Positions 25,009 to 34,643 of a DNA stretch of 64,000 bases are shown here, piece after piece. Positions within the stretch are counted from its first letter, which is position 1. Every line of letters starts with the position of its first letter. Both the position numbers and the translations under genes were made by a program. The notes below the pieces were generated by a model. The model made no database searches. It was not told where the DNA came from and saw only the letters and a list, made by a program, of their open reading frames with translations. The stretch lies in the NCBI GenBank assembly GCA_051252005.1, contig JBPOEZ010000004.1, positions 248,001 to 312,000 of the forward strand, read 5' to 3'. This DNA comes from JACOMS01 sp051252005. GTDB lineage: Bacteria > Pseudomonadota > Alphaproteobacteria > Caulobacterales > Maricaulaceae.

Positions 25009-26613
25009 ATGTATAATGTCGATCTAACTGAATCTTATTTTCCAGCTCAGGAAGGCCCTGATTTACCGCCGTTGACAGTTGGAGACATGCTCCGTGCGTC
25101 AGTCGGGAAATGGCCTAACGAAATGGCTTTGCAAGAGCTGTCAATGGCAGGCGACATGGGGCGAAGCTGGACGTATGCGGAATTACTAAAAGACGCTGAA
25201 CGTTTAGGACGTGCACTTGCCTCTCGCCATGCCGAAGGCGCGCGCGTAGCCGTTTACGCTCATAATATTCCGGAATGGGTTTTGATTGAAATGGCCTGCG
25301 GCCTTGCAGGTGTTGTGCTTGTGACAGTTAACCCCGCATTTCAGCCGCGTGAACTAGATTATGTGCTCGGCCAATCGGGGGCGGAAGCGATATACTATGT
25401 CGAAGAGTATCGCGGCAATCCGATGAAAGAGATCGTCGAGCAGGTCTGTAAGGAGCGCCCGTCGATTAAACACAAAATTGTCCTTACGGATCATGAGGCT
25501 ATATTTGAGGGTGAGGATAAAGGCGCACTTCGTATTCCTAAACCAAGCGACGCGGTACAAATACAATATACATCAGGTACAACAGGGTTTCCAAAAGGGG
25601 CGCTGCTGCATCATAACGGGCTTGTTAGGAACGCTATGGATGCGATTACGCGCGGGGGGCTGGAGCCGGGCGATAAAATTGTTCACCACATGCCGCTTTT
25701 CCATACAACAGGCTGCGCAGTTATGGTGCTCGGCGTGTTATCCTGCGGCGGTACGATGTTGCTTGCGCCGATCTTTGACCCTGTGATGATTGTCAAAGTT
25801 ATCAGCCGCGAGCGTGTTCGCTCTATTGTGGGGGTAGCTACCATGATTGTGGCCATGATTGCAGTAGTTGAGCAAACAGGGGTGGACGTATCTTGTGTAG
25901 AGCGTGTCATGTCTGGCGGGGCGATGGTGCCGCCTGAGCTTTGCCGCCGCTCTCAGAAAGTCCTCGGTGCGCCGATTCAGATTATATACGGACAAACGGA
26001 ATGTTCGCCCGTAGTAACATCTGCTTGGTTTGACGACACGCTCGAAGATCAAACGCAGACTATCGGGCAGCCGCTGCCGCGCGTTGAAGTCGCGATCCTT
26101 GATCCAAATACAAATGCGGTGACGCCGGTGGACGTACAAGGCGAGATTTGTGTGCGCGGCTACCTTGTGATGACCGAGTATAATGATAACCCTGAAGCGA
26201 CGGCCGCTGCCATTGATAAAGACCGATGGCTCCATACGGGTGATCTCGGCAGTATGGATTCCCGCGGGTACGTGAAGATTACAGGGCGAGTCAAAGAAAT
26301 GATCATTCGCGGCGGTGAGAATCTGTTTCCAGTCGAAATTGAAAACGCTCTACTGGAACATTCGGATATTGAAGAAGTGGCAGTTGTCGGCGTGCCAGAT
26401 GAAACATGGGGCGAGCAGGTGGTCTGCTTCATGCGCTCCGGCAGCGGCAACGAACCGGACGGCGCGGCGCTTAAAGCGTTTGTTCGGGAGCGCTTATCAC
26501 CGCAGAAAACGCCTGCAGTCTGGGTCTGGGTGAAAGAGTGGCCACTCACAGGATCAGGTAAAATTCAAAAGTTTAAACTCAGAGATATGTATGTTGCAGG
26601 AGAATTTGCATAA
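25009..26613 (+). CDS. AMP-binding acyl-CoA synthetase family protein
   Basis: The 534-residue enzyme adenylates a carboxylic acid and transfers it to CoA. Motif A3 is QYTSGTTGFPKGALL, A5 is IYGQTECSPV, A7 is LHTGDLG and A8 is GRVKEMIIRGGENLFPVEIE. The catalytic Lys is in GSGKIQKFKLR near the end. The closest layout is that of medium- or long-chain acyl-CoA ligases such as FadD-type or ACSF2-like proteins. Chain length cannot be judged. It stands alone before tRNA-Leu. Confidence 0.92.
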   Translation: MYNVDLTESYFPAQEGPDLPPLTVGDMLRASVGKWPNEMALQELSMAGDMGRSWTYAELLKDAERLGRALASRHAEGARVAVYAHNIPEWVLIEMACGLAGVVLVTVNPAFQPRELDYVLGQSGAEAIYYVEEYRGNPMKEIVEQVCKERPSIKHKIVLTDHEAIFEGEDKGALRIPKPSDAVQIQYTSGTTGFPKGALLHHNGLVRNAMDAITRGGLEPGDKIVHHMPLFHTTGCAVMVLGVLSCGGTMLLAPIFDPVMIVKVISRERVRSIVGVATMIVAMIAVVEQTGVDVSCVERVMSGGAMVPPELCRRSQKVLGAPIQIIYGQTECSPVVTSAWFDDTLEDQTQTIGQPLPRVEVAILDPNTNAVTPVDVQGEICVRGYLVMTEYNDNPEATAAAIDKDRWLHTGDLGSMDSRGYVKITGRVKEMIIRGGENLFPVEIENALLEHSDIEEVAVVGVPDETWGEQVVCFMRSGSGNEPDGAALKAFVRERLSPQKTPAVWVWVKEWPLTGSGKIQKFKLRDMYVAGEFA

Positions 26614-26698
26614 GTTGCATGATTAGGCTTGACGTAGGCTCCAAATAAAGGCAAATGCCGCGCACCAATACAGCCCTGCAAGTTTGCGGGCCCTTAGT

Positions 26699-26783
26699 GC
26701 GGGCGTGGCGGAATTGGTAGACGCGCCAGATTTAGGTTCTGGTATCGAGAGATGTGAAGGTTCAAGTCCTTTCGCCCGCACCA
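26699..26783 (+). tRNA. tRNA-Leu (anticodon UAG)
   Basis: The acceptor stem GCGGGCG pairs with CGCCCGC (26773-26779), with discriminator A and an encoded CCA (26781-26783). The anticodon stem CCAGA/TCTGG closes the loop TTTAGGT, giving anticodon TAG, which reads CUN Leu codons. A long variable arm of the class II type and the T-arm GGTTCAAGTCC are present; total 85 bases. A TTGACG box lies at 26629-26634 and could be the -35 element. A short GCCC/GGGC hairpin lies between promoter and tRNA. Confidence 0.97.
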
Positions 26784-26872
26784 ATTCTTCCAATATGTCA
26801 AAATTGATTGTTCAAGTAGACAGCTCTAACTACCTCGGGTTAGTGTCCAGCAGGTTTTGGAGTGAGATTGAT

Positions 26873-27961
26873 ATGATTTATCTGTTGTTAGCTGTAGCGG
26901 TATTGGTCGCCGTAATTGTTGTTTTGCCGCTTGTGACCATGAAAGGGGCGAGTCTTACGCAATATGATACGGGGGATGCGCCGCTTTTTTATGACGGGGG
27001 CGTGGATGCATCGTCTGGGAGTGACGCGCTTGTCGCTTTTTTACGTGAGCATTATGCCGCTCCGAAGGGCGCGTCGCAAAAAGAAGCGCTAGCGCATATT
27101 CGAAACGGATATGAGTTTCAGGGCCGAACACGTGATTTTAAAAGCGAGTTTAAGGCGGGAACGGCTGTTATTGACGGCGTGGAGGTTTCCGGTGAGTGGA
27201 CGATTCCTGACAATGCGGACCCTAGCGCTCGGCTTCTATTCGTACACGGCGGTGCTTTTATGGTTGGAAGCCCGATTAGTCACCGTCCTATCACTGATAA
27301 CCTTGCGCAGAGAACTGGCTGTGTCGTGTTTTCCGTAGATTACCGCTTAGGGCCCGAAAATTCACGTATGGACGGGATCATGGATTGCCAAGTTGCCTAT
27401 GAATGGCTGCTCGATAATGGGCCGAATGGCCCTGCGCCAGTGCGTAAAATGGCCGTTTCAGGCGACTCGGCAGGTGGAAGCCTAACTCTGATGTTGCTAG
27501 CATGGGCGCGGGATAAGGGATTAAGACCCGTTGATGCCGCTGTAGCGCTTTCGCCCACAACAGACGCGACAGGCCAAAGTCCATCCATGCGAGCAAATAT
27601 GGAAAATGACGTTGTCCTAGGAACCGCCATGGCGCCGCTTGTCAAAATGCCGCTCTTCCTAAGGCTTTGGGCGTTACGGAAAGTAGGAAAAATAAATCCG
27701 TCGCATACACTAAGCTCGCCAGTTTTTGGGGATCTGCAGGGTTTGCCGCCGTTACTCATACAAGCGAGTACAACGGAAATGCTGCGTGACGATGCGCTCC
27801 GCTACGCTGAAAAGGCACGCCGCGCAGGATCACCCGTAACGCTGCAACTCTGGCGTGGACAGGCTCATGTTTGGCAGCATTACGATACGATGATCCCAGA
27901 AGCTGAACCTGCCCTTGATGAAATTGCTAAGTTTCTCAAGCAACATGGCGTTGAGGCGTAA
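26873..27961 (+). CDS. Membrane-anchored alpha/beta hydrolase (HSL-type)
   Basis: The 362-residue product starts with a membrane anchor (MIYLLLAVAVLVAVIVVLPL). The hydrolase has the oxyanion motif FVHGGAFMVGS, the nucleophile elbow VSGDSAGGSL with catalytic Ser, an Asp in the TEMLRDD area and a His in GQAHVWQHY. This is the hormone-sensitive-lipase/carboxylesterase group. I start at the ATG at 26873; the open frame further upstream runs into the tRNA and is not coding. The substrate is unknown. Confidence 0.9.
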   Translation: MIYLLLAVAVLVAVIVVLPLVTMKGASLTQYDTGDAPLFYDGGVDASSGSDALVAFLREHYAAPKGASQKEALAHIRNGYEFQGRTRDFKSEFKAGTAVIDGVEVSGEWTIPDNADPSARLLFVHGGAFMVGSPISHRPITDNLAQRTGCVVFSVDYRLGPENSRMDGIMDCQVAYEWLLDNGPNGPAPVRKMAVSGDSAGGSLTLMLLAWARDKGLRPVDAAVALSPTTDATGQSPSMRANMENDVVLGTAMAPLVKMPLFLRLWALRKVGKINPSHTLSSPVFGDLQGLPPLLIQASTTEMLRDDALRYAEKARRAGSPVTLQLWRGQAHVWQHYDTMIPEAEPALDEIAKFLKQHGVEA

Positions 27962-28010
27962 TCTCAAATCTCTGAAATCCATTTATAGTGCATATTGTTA
28001 ACCTTTAAGG

Positions 28011-28052
28011 GTGTCGTAAATCTGACATATAAGCTTCACATAAGTGTCGCAT
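28011..28052. promoter_or_regulatory. Two Pho-box-like sites upstream of pstS
   Basis: GTGTCGTAAATCTGACAT (28011-28028) and TTCACATAAGTGTCGCAT (28035-28052) each hold two 7-base direct repeats 11 bases apart, the layout of the PhoB box (CTGTCAT-AAAT-CTGTCAT). They lie 80-120 bases before the pstS ATG. Phosphate-starvation induction by PhoB is inferred from this and from the operon content. Confidence 0.75.
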
Positions 28053-28134
28053 AATTGCATTATTTCCTTCGCATACAGACCCTAGATGCACTTCTGAAAG
28101 ACGATGAAGATCGTTGTGCATTTGGAGGTTAAAA

Positions 28135-29232
28135 ATGTTTCGTAAATCCCTTTTCGTGAGCGCTATGGCGCTGAGTCTGGCAGCTTGCGGTAATAACGCA
28201 GACAAGCCCGTATCAACACATACTGACACGTCCGCAAGCCAAGTGGCTCCGCAGTCTGGCGGCCGTGACCAAATTAAAATCGTTGGCTCCTCAACGGTCT
28301 ATCCGTTTTCTGCGACGGTCGCTGAAACTTTTGGCCGTACAACATCGTTTAAAACCCCGATTGTTGAAAGCACTGGTTCTGGCGGCGGCTTGAAGCTTTT
28401 CTGTTCCGGGTTTGATGAAAATCACCCCGACATCGCCAACTCATCTCGCAGAATAAAATCATCTGAAGTTGGTCTTTGTGCAAAGAACGGCGTGAACGAC
28501 ATTGTTGAAGTCAAAATCGGATATGACGGTATCGTTATAGCGAATTCTCGTAAGTCCGATGTCGTTTCACTGTCACTTAAAGATGTGTTTTTAGCGCTGG
28601 CGAAAGACGTTCCGAACGGGAACGGCGGGACGAAGCCAAATGATTATACGACTTGGAACCAAATCAACCCTAGCCTCCCAAACATCAAAATTGAAGTGCT
28701 TGGCCCGCCGCCAACATCTGGCACGCGCGACGCCTTTGTAGAACTGGCCATGGAAGGCGGTTGTAAATCGTTTGATTGGATCAAGGCGCTTAAGAGTTCC
28801 GATAAGAATGCGTATAAGGCTCTGTGCCATACTTTGCGCGAAGATGGTCATTTCATCGAAGCGGGGGAGAATGACAACTTGATCGTTCAGAAGCTCAATG
28901 CCAACCCCGCCGCTCTCGGTATTTTTGGATATAGTTTCCTCGACCAAAACAGCGATAGCGTTCAGGGTAGCTTGATTGACGGCGTTGAGCCGACATTCGA
29001 GAATATTTCGGACGGCTCTTATCCTGTCTCTCGCTCTCTGTTCTTTTATGTGAAAAAAGACAGCGTTGGAAAAATTCCAGGCATCAAGGAATATCTCGAA
29101 GAGTTTACAGGTGACCGGGCCGGCGGACCAGATGGGTATTTAGCTGAGAAAGGCCTTATTCCCATGAACGCCGCTGAGCGTACAGAGTGGAAAGCCAATG
29201 TTGCGGCGCTTAAGACTTTAAGCCTCGATTAA
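28135..29232 (+). CDS. pstS: Phosphate ABC transporter substrate-binding lipoprotein
   Basis: PstS captures phosphate in the periplasm and delivers it to PstCA. A lipoprotein signal (MFRKSLFVSAMALSLAAC) is followed by IKIVGSSTVYPFSATVAE, the phosphate-binding SSTVYP block, and SRRIKSSE and PPTSGTRDAFVE further on. The ATG at 28135 has a strong GGAGG site. Product 365 residues. It is first in pstSCAB-phoU and lies behind two Pho-box-like sites. Confidence 0.95.
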   Translation: MFRKSLFVSAMALSLAACGNNADKPVSTHTDTSASQVAPQSGGRDQIKIVGSSTVYPFSATVAETFGRTTSFKTPIVESTGSGGGLKLFCSGFDENHPDIANSSRRIKSSEVGLCAKNGVNDIVEVKIGYDGIVIANSRKSDVVSLSLKDVFLALAKDVPNGNGGTKPNDYTTWNQINPSLPNIKIEVLGPPPTSGTRDAFVELAMEGGCKSFDWIKALKSSDKNAYKALCHTLREDGHFIEAGENDNLIVQKLNANPAALGIFGYSFLDQNSDSVQGSLIDGVEPTFENISDGSYPVSRSLFFYVKKDSVGKIPGIKEYLEEFTGDRAGGPDGYLAEKGLIPMNAAERTEWKANVAALKTLSLD

Positions 29233-29233
29233 C

Positions 29234-30199
29234 ATGACGCCCGTCAGCACTGCCGTTGATCTAAACCTCCGCCATGCCAAGCGGAGTACTCGCCTTAAAG
29301 AGCAGGCTATTCAGTTTGCTTTGATGGCGAGTTCGTTCGTGGCAATCCTTACAACAGTTGGGATCGTTGTGTCATTAGGGGCCGAGGCGTTTCGGTTTTT
29401 CAGCCGTGTTCCGCTGACAGATTTTATTTTCGGTCTAGAATGGAGCCCTCAAACGGCTATCCGCGAAGATCAGGTCGGTTCTAGCGGAGCGTTTGGCGTC
29501 ATACCGCTTCTAACTGGGACGTTGCTGATTAGTTTCATAGCGATTTCCGTGGCCATACCGCTCGGACTTTTGTCCGCGCTCTATCTTGCCGAATATGCCA
29601 AGGCCAAAACCCGTGACCGTGTCAAACCTTTACTTGAACTCCTCGCAGGTATTCCCACCGTTGTTTACGGGTTTTTTGCGGCGCTCGTTATCGCGCCCTA
29701 TATTCGAATGACGGGCGAGGGATTCGGATTTGATATTGCTTCAGAAAGCGCTTTGGCTGCTGGTTTAATGATGGGCGTTATGCTCGTGCCATTTATTTCC
29801 TCCCTCTCTGATGATGTGATCAACGCTGTACCGCAAGCTTTGCGGGATGCATCGCTTGGTATGGGCGCAACCCACGCGGAGACAGTCACAAAGGTCGTAT
29901 TGCCGGCGGCGACTCCTGGTATTATGGGCGCCATATTGTTGGCTGTTTCTCGCTCTATTGGCGAAACCATGATCGTTTTAATGGCCGCAGGAACAGCGGC
30001 TAATTTGACGCTGAATCCGCTCGAGGCCGTCACCACTATGACCGTACAGATCGTAAAACTCCTGACAGGTGACCTTGCCTTTGACAGCGCCAAAACTTTG
30101 TCGGCTTTTGCGATCGCGCTCTTCCTATTAGTCCTGACGCTCGGGTTGAACATTATCGCCCTAAAAGTCGTTGATAATTACAAGCGAAAATATGCCTGA
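29234..30199 (+). CDS. pstC: Phosphate ABC transporter permease PstC
   Basis: One of the two inner-membrane channel subunits. The 321 residues have about six membrane segments and the EAA loop read as ALRDASLGMGATHAETVTKVVLPAA (residues about 205-230, split for description), which docks on the ATPase PstB. LLEYA-like LYLAEYAK and GIPTVVYGFFA are typical family blocks. It starts 2 bases after pstS and overlaps pstA by 8 bases. Confidence 0.96.
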   Translation: MTPVSTAVDLNLRHAKRSTRLKEQAIQFALMASSFVAILTTVGIVVSLGAEAFRFFSRVPLTDFIFGLEWSPQTAIREDQVGSSGAFGVIPLLTGTLLISFIAISVAIPLGLLSALYLAEYAKAKTRDRVKPLLELLAGIPTVVYGFFAALVIAPYIRMTGEGFGFDIASESALAAGLMMGVMLVPFISSLSDDVINAVPQALRDASLGMGATHAETVTKVVLPAATPGIMGAILLAVSRSIGETMIVLMAAGTAANLTLNPLEAVTTMTVQIVKLLTGDLAFDSAKTLSAFAIALFLLVLTLGLNIIALKVVDNYKRKYA

Positions 30200-31469
30200 T
30201 TACGCTCTCACAACATCGCCGAAGATGGCTCGACGCCATGCAAAAGAACGGCGATTTAAATTTTATGGGCAAGCGGCTATATTTATAGCTTTAGCAGTGT
30301 TGGTCTTTATGTTCTCGGCAATTTTTTACCGAGGGGCAGGGGCCTTCCAGCAAACAAAAATTGGCCTCAATATTGATTTTTCTGAACAAGTTATTGATCC
30401 GCAAGGAACGCGAAATCCAGATGACTTGGCTCTAGCCAATTACAAACCCCTCCTCACAGAAAGCCTCGCGGAGGTATTTCCCGAAATTACGCAGCGCCGC
30501 GAAAAGGCCGACCTTTACAGGTTACTTAGCGCAGGATCCGCTTACGAGCTTTCAAAAGTCGTGATCGATAAGCCAGAACTGATTGGTACAACCAAGACCA
30601 TATGGCTAACAGCGTCCTCTGAGGTCGATCTATATATGAAGGGGAAAATTGATATTACGGCAGACGAAGAATTTAGACGGCTTAAAAATGATGAGTTAGC
30701 TTGGATTGAACGCTTTAAAGACCAAGACAAGATCAAGCGTAAGTTTAACAGCGCTTTCTTCACGCATGGCGATTCGAGAGAGCCTGAAATGTCCGGCGTA
30801 TTGGGCGCGGCCTTGGGGTCGTTTTTCAGCCTGTTGATATGTTTTCTAATTTCATTTCCTCTTGGCATTGCGACGGCTGTCTATCTCGAAGAATTTGCTA
30901 AAAAGTCACGGATTACAGATATTATCGAGGTTAATATCAATAACCTTGCGGCTGTCCCGTCTATTGTGTTCGGACTTTTGGGGCTATCTATATTCCTAAA
31001 TTTCTTCCACCTGCCGCGTTCAACTCCGCTTGTCGGCGGTATGGTACTTGCGCTTATGACACTCCCGACGATCATTATCGCTTCGAGGTCAATCTTGCGC
31101 TCTATTCCGAATACAATACGCGATGCTGCATTGGGACTAGGCGCGAGTAAAACGCAAACCACATTTCATCATGTTGTGCCGCTCGCAATGCCGGGGATGC
31201 TGACAGGTACGATACTTGGCATGGCCCGCGCGCTAGGCGAAACTGCACCGCTTTTGATGATTGGTATGGTGGCCTTTATTGTTGATATCCCGCAAGGCGT
31301 GACAGATGCAGCGACATCACTGCCTGTACAAATATTCCTTTGGGCCGACAGTCCTGAGAAAGGATTTGTCGAGCGGACATCCGCTGCAATTATAGTCCTG
31401 CTGGCCTTCTTGGTCTTGATGAATTTAGCCGCTGTGTATTTACGTAAAAAATTGGAGCGCAAGTGGTGA
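30192..31469 (+). CDS. pstA: Phosphate ABC transporter permease PstA with large N-terminal extension
   Basis: The second channel subunit. The C-terminal half (from about residue 205) is a normal PstA with AVYLEEFAKK, NNLAAVPSIVFGLLGL and the EAA loop TIRDAALGLGASKTQTTFHH. Residues about 30-200 are an added periplasmic region with NIDFSEQVIDPQGTRNPDD and many charged residues, the DUF3333-type extension typical of alphaproteobacterial PstA. This makes 425 residues against about 300 in E. coli. ATG at 30192, within the pstC end. Confidence 0.94.
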   Translation: MPDYALTTSPKMARRHAKERRFKFYGQAAIFIALAVLVFMFSAIFYRGAGAFQQTKIGLNIDFSEQVIDPQGTRNPDDLALANYKPLLTESLAEVFPEITQRREKADLYRLLSAGSAYELSKVVIDKPELIGTTKTIWLTASSEVDLYMKGKIDITADEEFRRLKNDELAWIERFKDQDKIKRKFNSAFFTHGDSREPEMSGVLGAALGSFFSLLICFLISFPLGIATAVYLEEFAKKSRITDIIEVNINNLAAVPSIVFGLLGLSIFLNFFHLPRSTPLVGGMVLALMTLPTIIIASRSILRSIPNTIRDAALGLGASKTQTTFHHVVPLAMPGMLTGTILGMARALGETAPLLMIGMVAFIVDIPQGVTDAATSLPVQIFLWADSPEKGFVERTSAAIIVLLAFLVLMNLAAVYLRKKLERKW

Positions 31470-32281
31470 TGGGAAAACTTATGGATATTGAAACTATGGA
31501 TCCGGCAAACACCGAAGCTGCGGAAACTCATATTATGACGGCCCGTAATGTTGATGTTTTTTATGGTAAGAAGCAGGCGATTAAAAATGTAAGCCTGGAT
31601 ATTCCAGAGAACCAAATTACAGCTCTCATCGGCCCGTCAGGTTGCGGAAAGTCGACCTTTCTCCGGTGCTTTAACCGAATGAATGACACAATCGATATTT
31701 GTAATGTCACAGGTGATATTCGTTTTGCAGGTCAAGATGTTTATAATCCTAAAGTGGACGTTGTGGCTTTGCGCGCTCGCATCGGGATGGTTTTTCAAAA
31801 AGCGAACCCTTTCCCGAAGTCTATTTTTGATAATGTTGCTTACGGCGCGCGCATTCATGATTTGGCGACGTCCAAGGACCATCTTGAGGACATTGTGATT
31901 AACTCTCTTAAACGCGCAGGTCTCTATGATGAGGTCGCAGACCGTTTGCATGAGTCTGGAACAGGTCTCTCGGGCGGACAACAACAACGCCTTTGCATAG
32001 CGCGCGCGATTGCGGTCGACCCTCAAATCATCCTTATGGACGAGCCCTGTTCGGCTCTTGATCCCATAGCCACTGCGATCATCGAAGAATTGATGGAGTC
32101 TATGAAGGAAAAATATACCATCGTAATTGTTACGCATTCGATGCAGCAGGCCGCACGGGTTTCGCAGAAGACCGCCTTTTTCCATCTAGGGGAGCTTGTC
32201 GAGTCTGGTGACACCAAAACAATCTTTACAAACCCAGCGGATGAGCGCACACAAAATTATATTTCAGGCCGGATCGGGTAG
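31463..32281 (+). CDS. pstB: Phosphate ABC transporter ATP-binding protein
   Basis: The ATPase of the Pst system. Walker A is GPSGCGKSTFLRCFNRMND, the ABC signature LSGGQQQRLCIARAIA, Walker B IILMDEPCSALDP, and the switch His in VTHSMQQAAR. KANPFPKSIFDNVAYG is the PstB-specific Q-loop region. The start may be the GTG at 31463 (GGAG 5 bases before it) or the ATG at 31469 that overlaps the pstA stop. Length 272 residues from the GTG. Confidence 0.97.
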   Translation: MVMGKLMDIETMDPANTEAAETHIMTARNVDVFYGKKQAIKNVSLDIPENQITALIGPSGCGKSTFLRCFNRMNDTIDICNVTGDIRFAGQDVYNPKVDVVALRARIGMVFQKANPFPKSIFDNVAYGARIHDLATSKDHLEDIVINSLKRAGLYDEVADRLHESGTGLSGGQQQRLCIARAIAVDPQIILMDEPCSALDPIATAIIEELMESMKEKYTIVIVTHSMQQAARVSQKTAFFHLGELVESGDTKTIFTNPADERTQNYISGRIG

Positions 32282-32325
32282 GTAACTTCAATAACCTCGC
32301 GATAGGACCTAAGAGGACACCGCAC

Positions 32326-33045
32326 ATGGTAACAGACAACCACATCGTTTCATCCTTTGATGATGATATAAAAAGCTTGGAAACTTTGCTTGTAAACATG
32401 GGCGTAGAAGTAAGCGATCAGCTTAAGGACGCGACGGCCGCTCTCGTGCAAGAAGACCGCAAACTCGCTAAGCAGGTCATCAAGCAGGATAAAAGCATCA
32501 ACAGTCTCGAATCTGAACTCAATGATTTGGCCATAAAGATACTCGCTCTGCGTCAGCCTTTCGCTACAGACTTACGGAATGTTGTCATGACTTTGAAGAT
32601 CGCAGGTCACTTAGAACGGATTGGTGATTTAACGCGCAATATGGCGCAGCGAACCAATACCATCACGAAAGCAGAAGCAGACAAGGGGCCGTTTGAAAAG
32701 CTTGTGCGGATGAGCGAACTTGTGCAAAGCATGCTTGCGTCTATTCTGGATGCGTATCAAACGTCAAATGCTGTTATGGCTTCTGAAGTCAGGGACCGGG
32801 ACGAGGTAGTCGATAAAGCTCACAATATTCTTTTCATGGAACTTCTGAATTACATGATGGAAGATGTGAATAATATTTCTGGCTGTATGCATGTTCTTTT
32901 TATAGCCAAAAACATTGAACGGATGGGTGACCATGTGGCTGATATTGCCAAAGAGGTTATTTTCTTGTCCACGGGCGAATGGCCAGAAGGCGCACGCAGC
33001 AAGAGCGACAAAACAAGTAAAATGATGGCCGTTCCTTCTGAATAG
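32326..33045 (+). CDS. phoU: Phosphate signalling complex protein PhoU
   Basis: PhoU links Pst transport status to the PhoR kinase. It is all-helical with two repeated three-helix domains; the metal-binding stretches appear as VVMTLKIAGHLERIGDLTRN and FIAKNIERMGDHVADIAKE, one per repeat. The 239 residues are complete. It closes the pst operon; phoB and phoR are not in this window. Confidence 0.97.
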   Translation: MVTDNHIVSSFDDDIKSLETLLVNMGVEVSDQLKDATAALVQEDRKLAKQVIKQDKSINSLESELNDLAIKILALRQPFATDLRNVVMTLKIAGHLERIGDLTRNMAQRTNTITKAEADKGPFEKLVRMSELVQSMLASILDAYQTSNAVMASEVRDRDEVVDKAHNILFMELLNYMMEDVNNISGCMHVLFIAKNIERMGDHVADIAKEVIFLSTGEWPEGARSKSDKTSKMMAVPSE

Positions 33046-33179
33046 ATTTAAAGCACAATATAAGTTTTGTGATGTAAAGCCATGAAACCTGTTGTGATGG
33101 GGTGGCCCTTGCGAACTGATCTCTATAAGACCATTTGAAGTCAAAGCGGGCTCGCTTAAGATTAAAAATTGGAGATCAT

Positions 33180-34544
33180 ATGCCTATTCAAACGCAAAAC
33201 CCGGCAACTGGAAAAATTGTCAAAACGTTTGAGCCTCATACAGACGCATTCGTTGATGCGGCGATTGAGCAGGCCTACGCAACACACAAAGATTTGCGGT
33301 TGTGGCCATTCTCAAAGCGCGCCATATGCATGAAAAAGGCGGCTGAATTATTAGAAAGCCGCGCTGAAGACCTAGGCCGCCTAATGACCCTAGAAATGGG
33401 TAAAACATGGGCCTCAGCCATTGCCGAAGTTAAGAAATGTGCGCTAGTTTGCCGTTATTACGCTGATGAAGCCGAACGTCATATGGCAGACGAAATCGTT
33501 GAGACGGCAGCATCAAAATCCTTTCGAGCTTTTCAGCCAGTCGGCGTAGTTTTGGCCGTTATGCCTTGGAATTACCCCTTATGGCAGGTTTTTCGGTTCG
33601 CCGCGCCTGCTCTTATGGCCGGAAACACAGGGTTATTAAAACATGCGTCAAATGTACCGCAGTGTGCCCTTGCGATTGAAGCGATTTTCATTGAGGCGGG
33701 GTTCCCGAAGGGGAGTTTCCAAACTCTACTTATCGGCGGTTCAAAAGTAGAGCGCGTTCTTAGGGATGACCGTGTTCGCGCAGCCACTCTAACAGGATCT
33801 GAGCCTGCAGGTGCGTCTGTAGCCTCTATTTGTGGGCAAGAGATTAAACCCGTTGTCTTAGAACTAGGCGGATCAGATGCCTTCATTATCATGCCGACCG
33901 CGGATATTGACGAAGCAGTGAAGATGGGAACAAAGGCCCGCACTCAGAATAACGGCCAAAGCTGTATTGCGGCGAAACGCTTTCTCGTTCATGCGGATAT
34001 ATACGACTCTGTTCGTGATAAGTTAAAGAAAAATTTCGAGGCGCTTCGCATTGGTGACCCGATGGATGCTGATACGGACATCGGTCCGCTCGTAAATAGC
34101 GGAGCGAGAGATGAGATTGCTGAGCAAGTGGCAAACGCGCTGAAAGACGGCGCAACGCGAATTACAGGCGCTGAGGTCATCGAGGGCGACGGGTTCTATT
34201 ATCGGCCGGGCCTCCTTGAAGACATTCCGAAGAGCTCACGAGCCTATCATGAAGAAATTTTTGGGCCCGTGGGGCTGCTCTATAAGGTCAGTGACCTTGG
34301 CGAAGCTATTGAAATTGCCAACGCGTCTCCTTTTGGGCTTGGGTCATCGATTTGGACGCACGATAAGGAAGAGCAGTCTATTGCAATCCGTGATCTTGAG
34401 GCCGGAGCGACCTTTGTCAATGCGATGACCAGTTCGGATCCGCGCTTGCCATTTGGCGGGATTAAGCGCTCTGGCTTTGGCCGTGAGTTGGCCGCTGAGG
34501 GTATTAGAGCTTTTTGTAATATCAAGACAGTATCAATCGCTTAA
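33180..34544 (+). CDS. NAD(P)-dependent aldehyde dehydrogenase, succinate-semialdehyde dehydrogenase type
   Basis: The 454-residue enzyme has the cofactor-binding MPWNYPLWQVFRFA, the catalytic Glu in LELGGSDAF and the catalytic Cys in NNGQSCIAAKRF, and FGGIKRSGFGREL near the C-terminus. The short length and this last motif fit the Sad/GabD2-like succinate-semialdehyde dehydrogenases. The ATG at 33180 has a GGAG site 6 bases upstream. Alone, with phoU upstream and a YceI operon downstream. Confidence 0.9.
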   Translation: MPIQTQNPATGKIVKTFEPHTDAFVDAAIEQAYATHKDLRLWPFSKRAICMKKAAELLESRAEDLGRLMTLEMGKTWASAIAEVKKCALVCRYYADEAERHMADEIVETAASKSFRAFQPVGVVLAVMPWNYPLWQVFRFAAPALMAGNTGLLKHASNVPQCALAIEAIFIEAGFPKGSFQTLLIGGSKVERVLRDDRVRAATLTGSEPAGASVASICGQEIKPVVLELGGSDAFIIMPTADIDEAVKMGTKARTQNNGQSCIAAKRFLVHADIYDSVRDKLKKNFEALRIGDPMDADTDIGPLVNSGARDEIAEQVANALKDGATRITGAEVIEGDGFYYRPGLLEDIPKSSRAYHEEIFGPVGLLYKVSDLGEAIEIANASPFGLGSSIWTHDKEEQSIAIRDLEAGATFVNAMTSSDPRLPFGGIKRSGFGRELAAEGIRAFCNIKTVSIA

Positions 34545-34643
34545 CGCTCTTCCTATGGGGCTCCTCACGCCGAATTGACTTGACCACAGGCAACGTGCGG
34601 CCTTAGAATTTTTGAGTATTAATCCATTGCCTAAGGGGCCATT

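Noticed and set aside
26684..26872. Open frame upstream of the alpha/beta hydrolase gene
   Set aside because: It runs through the tRNA-Leu gene, giving the usual spurious peptide from a tRNA-Leu; the true start is the ATG at 26873 with a membrane anchor.
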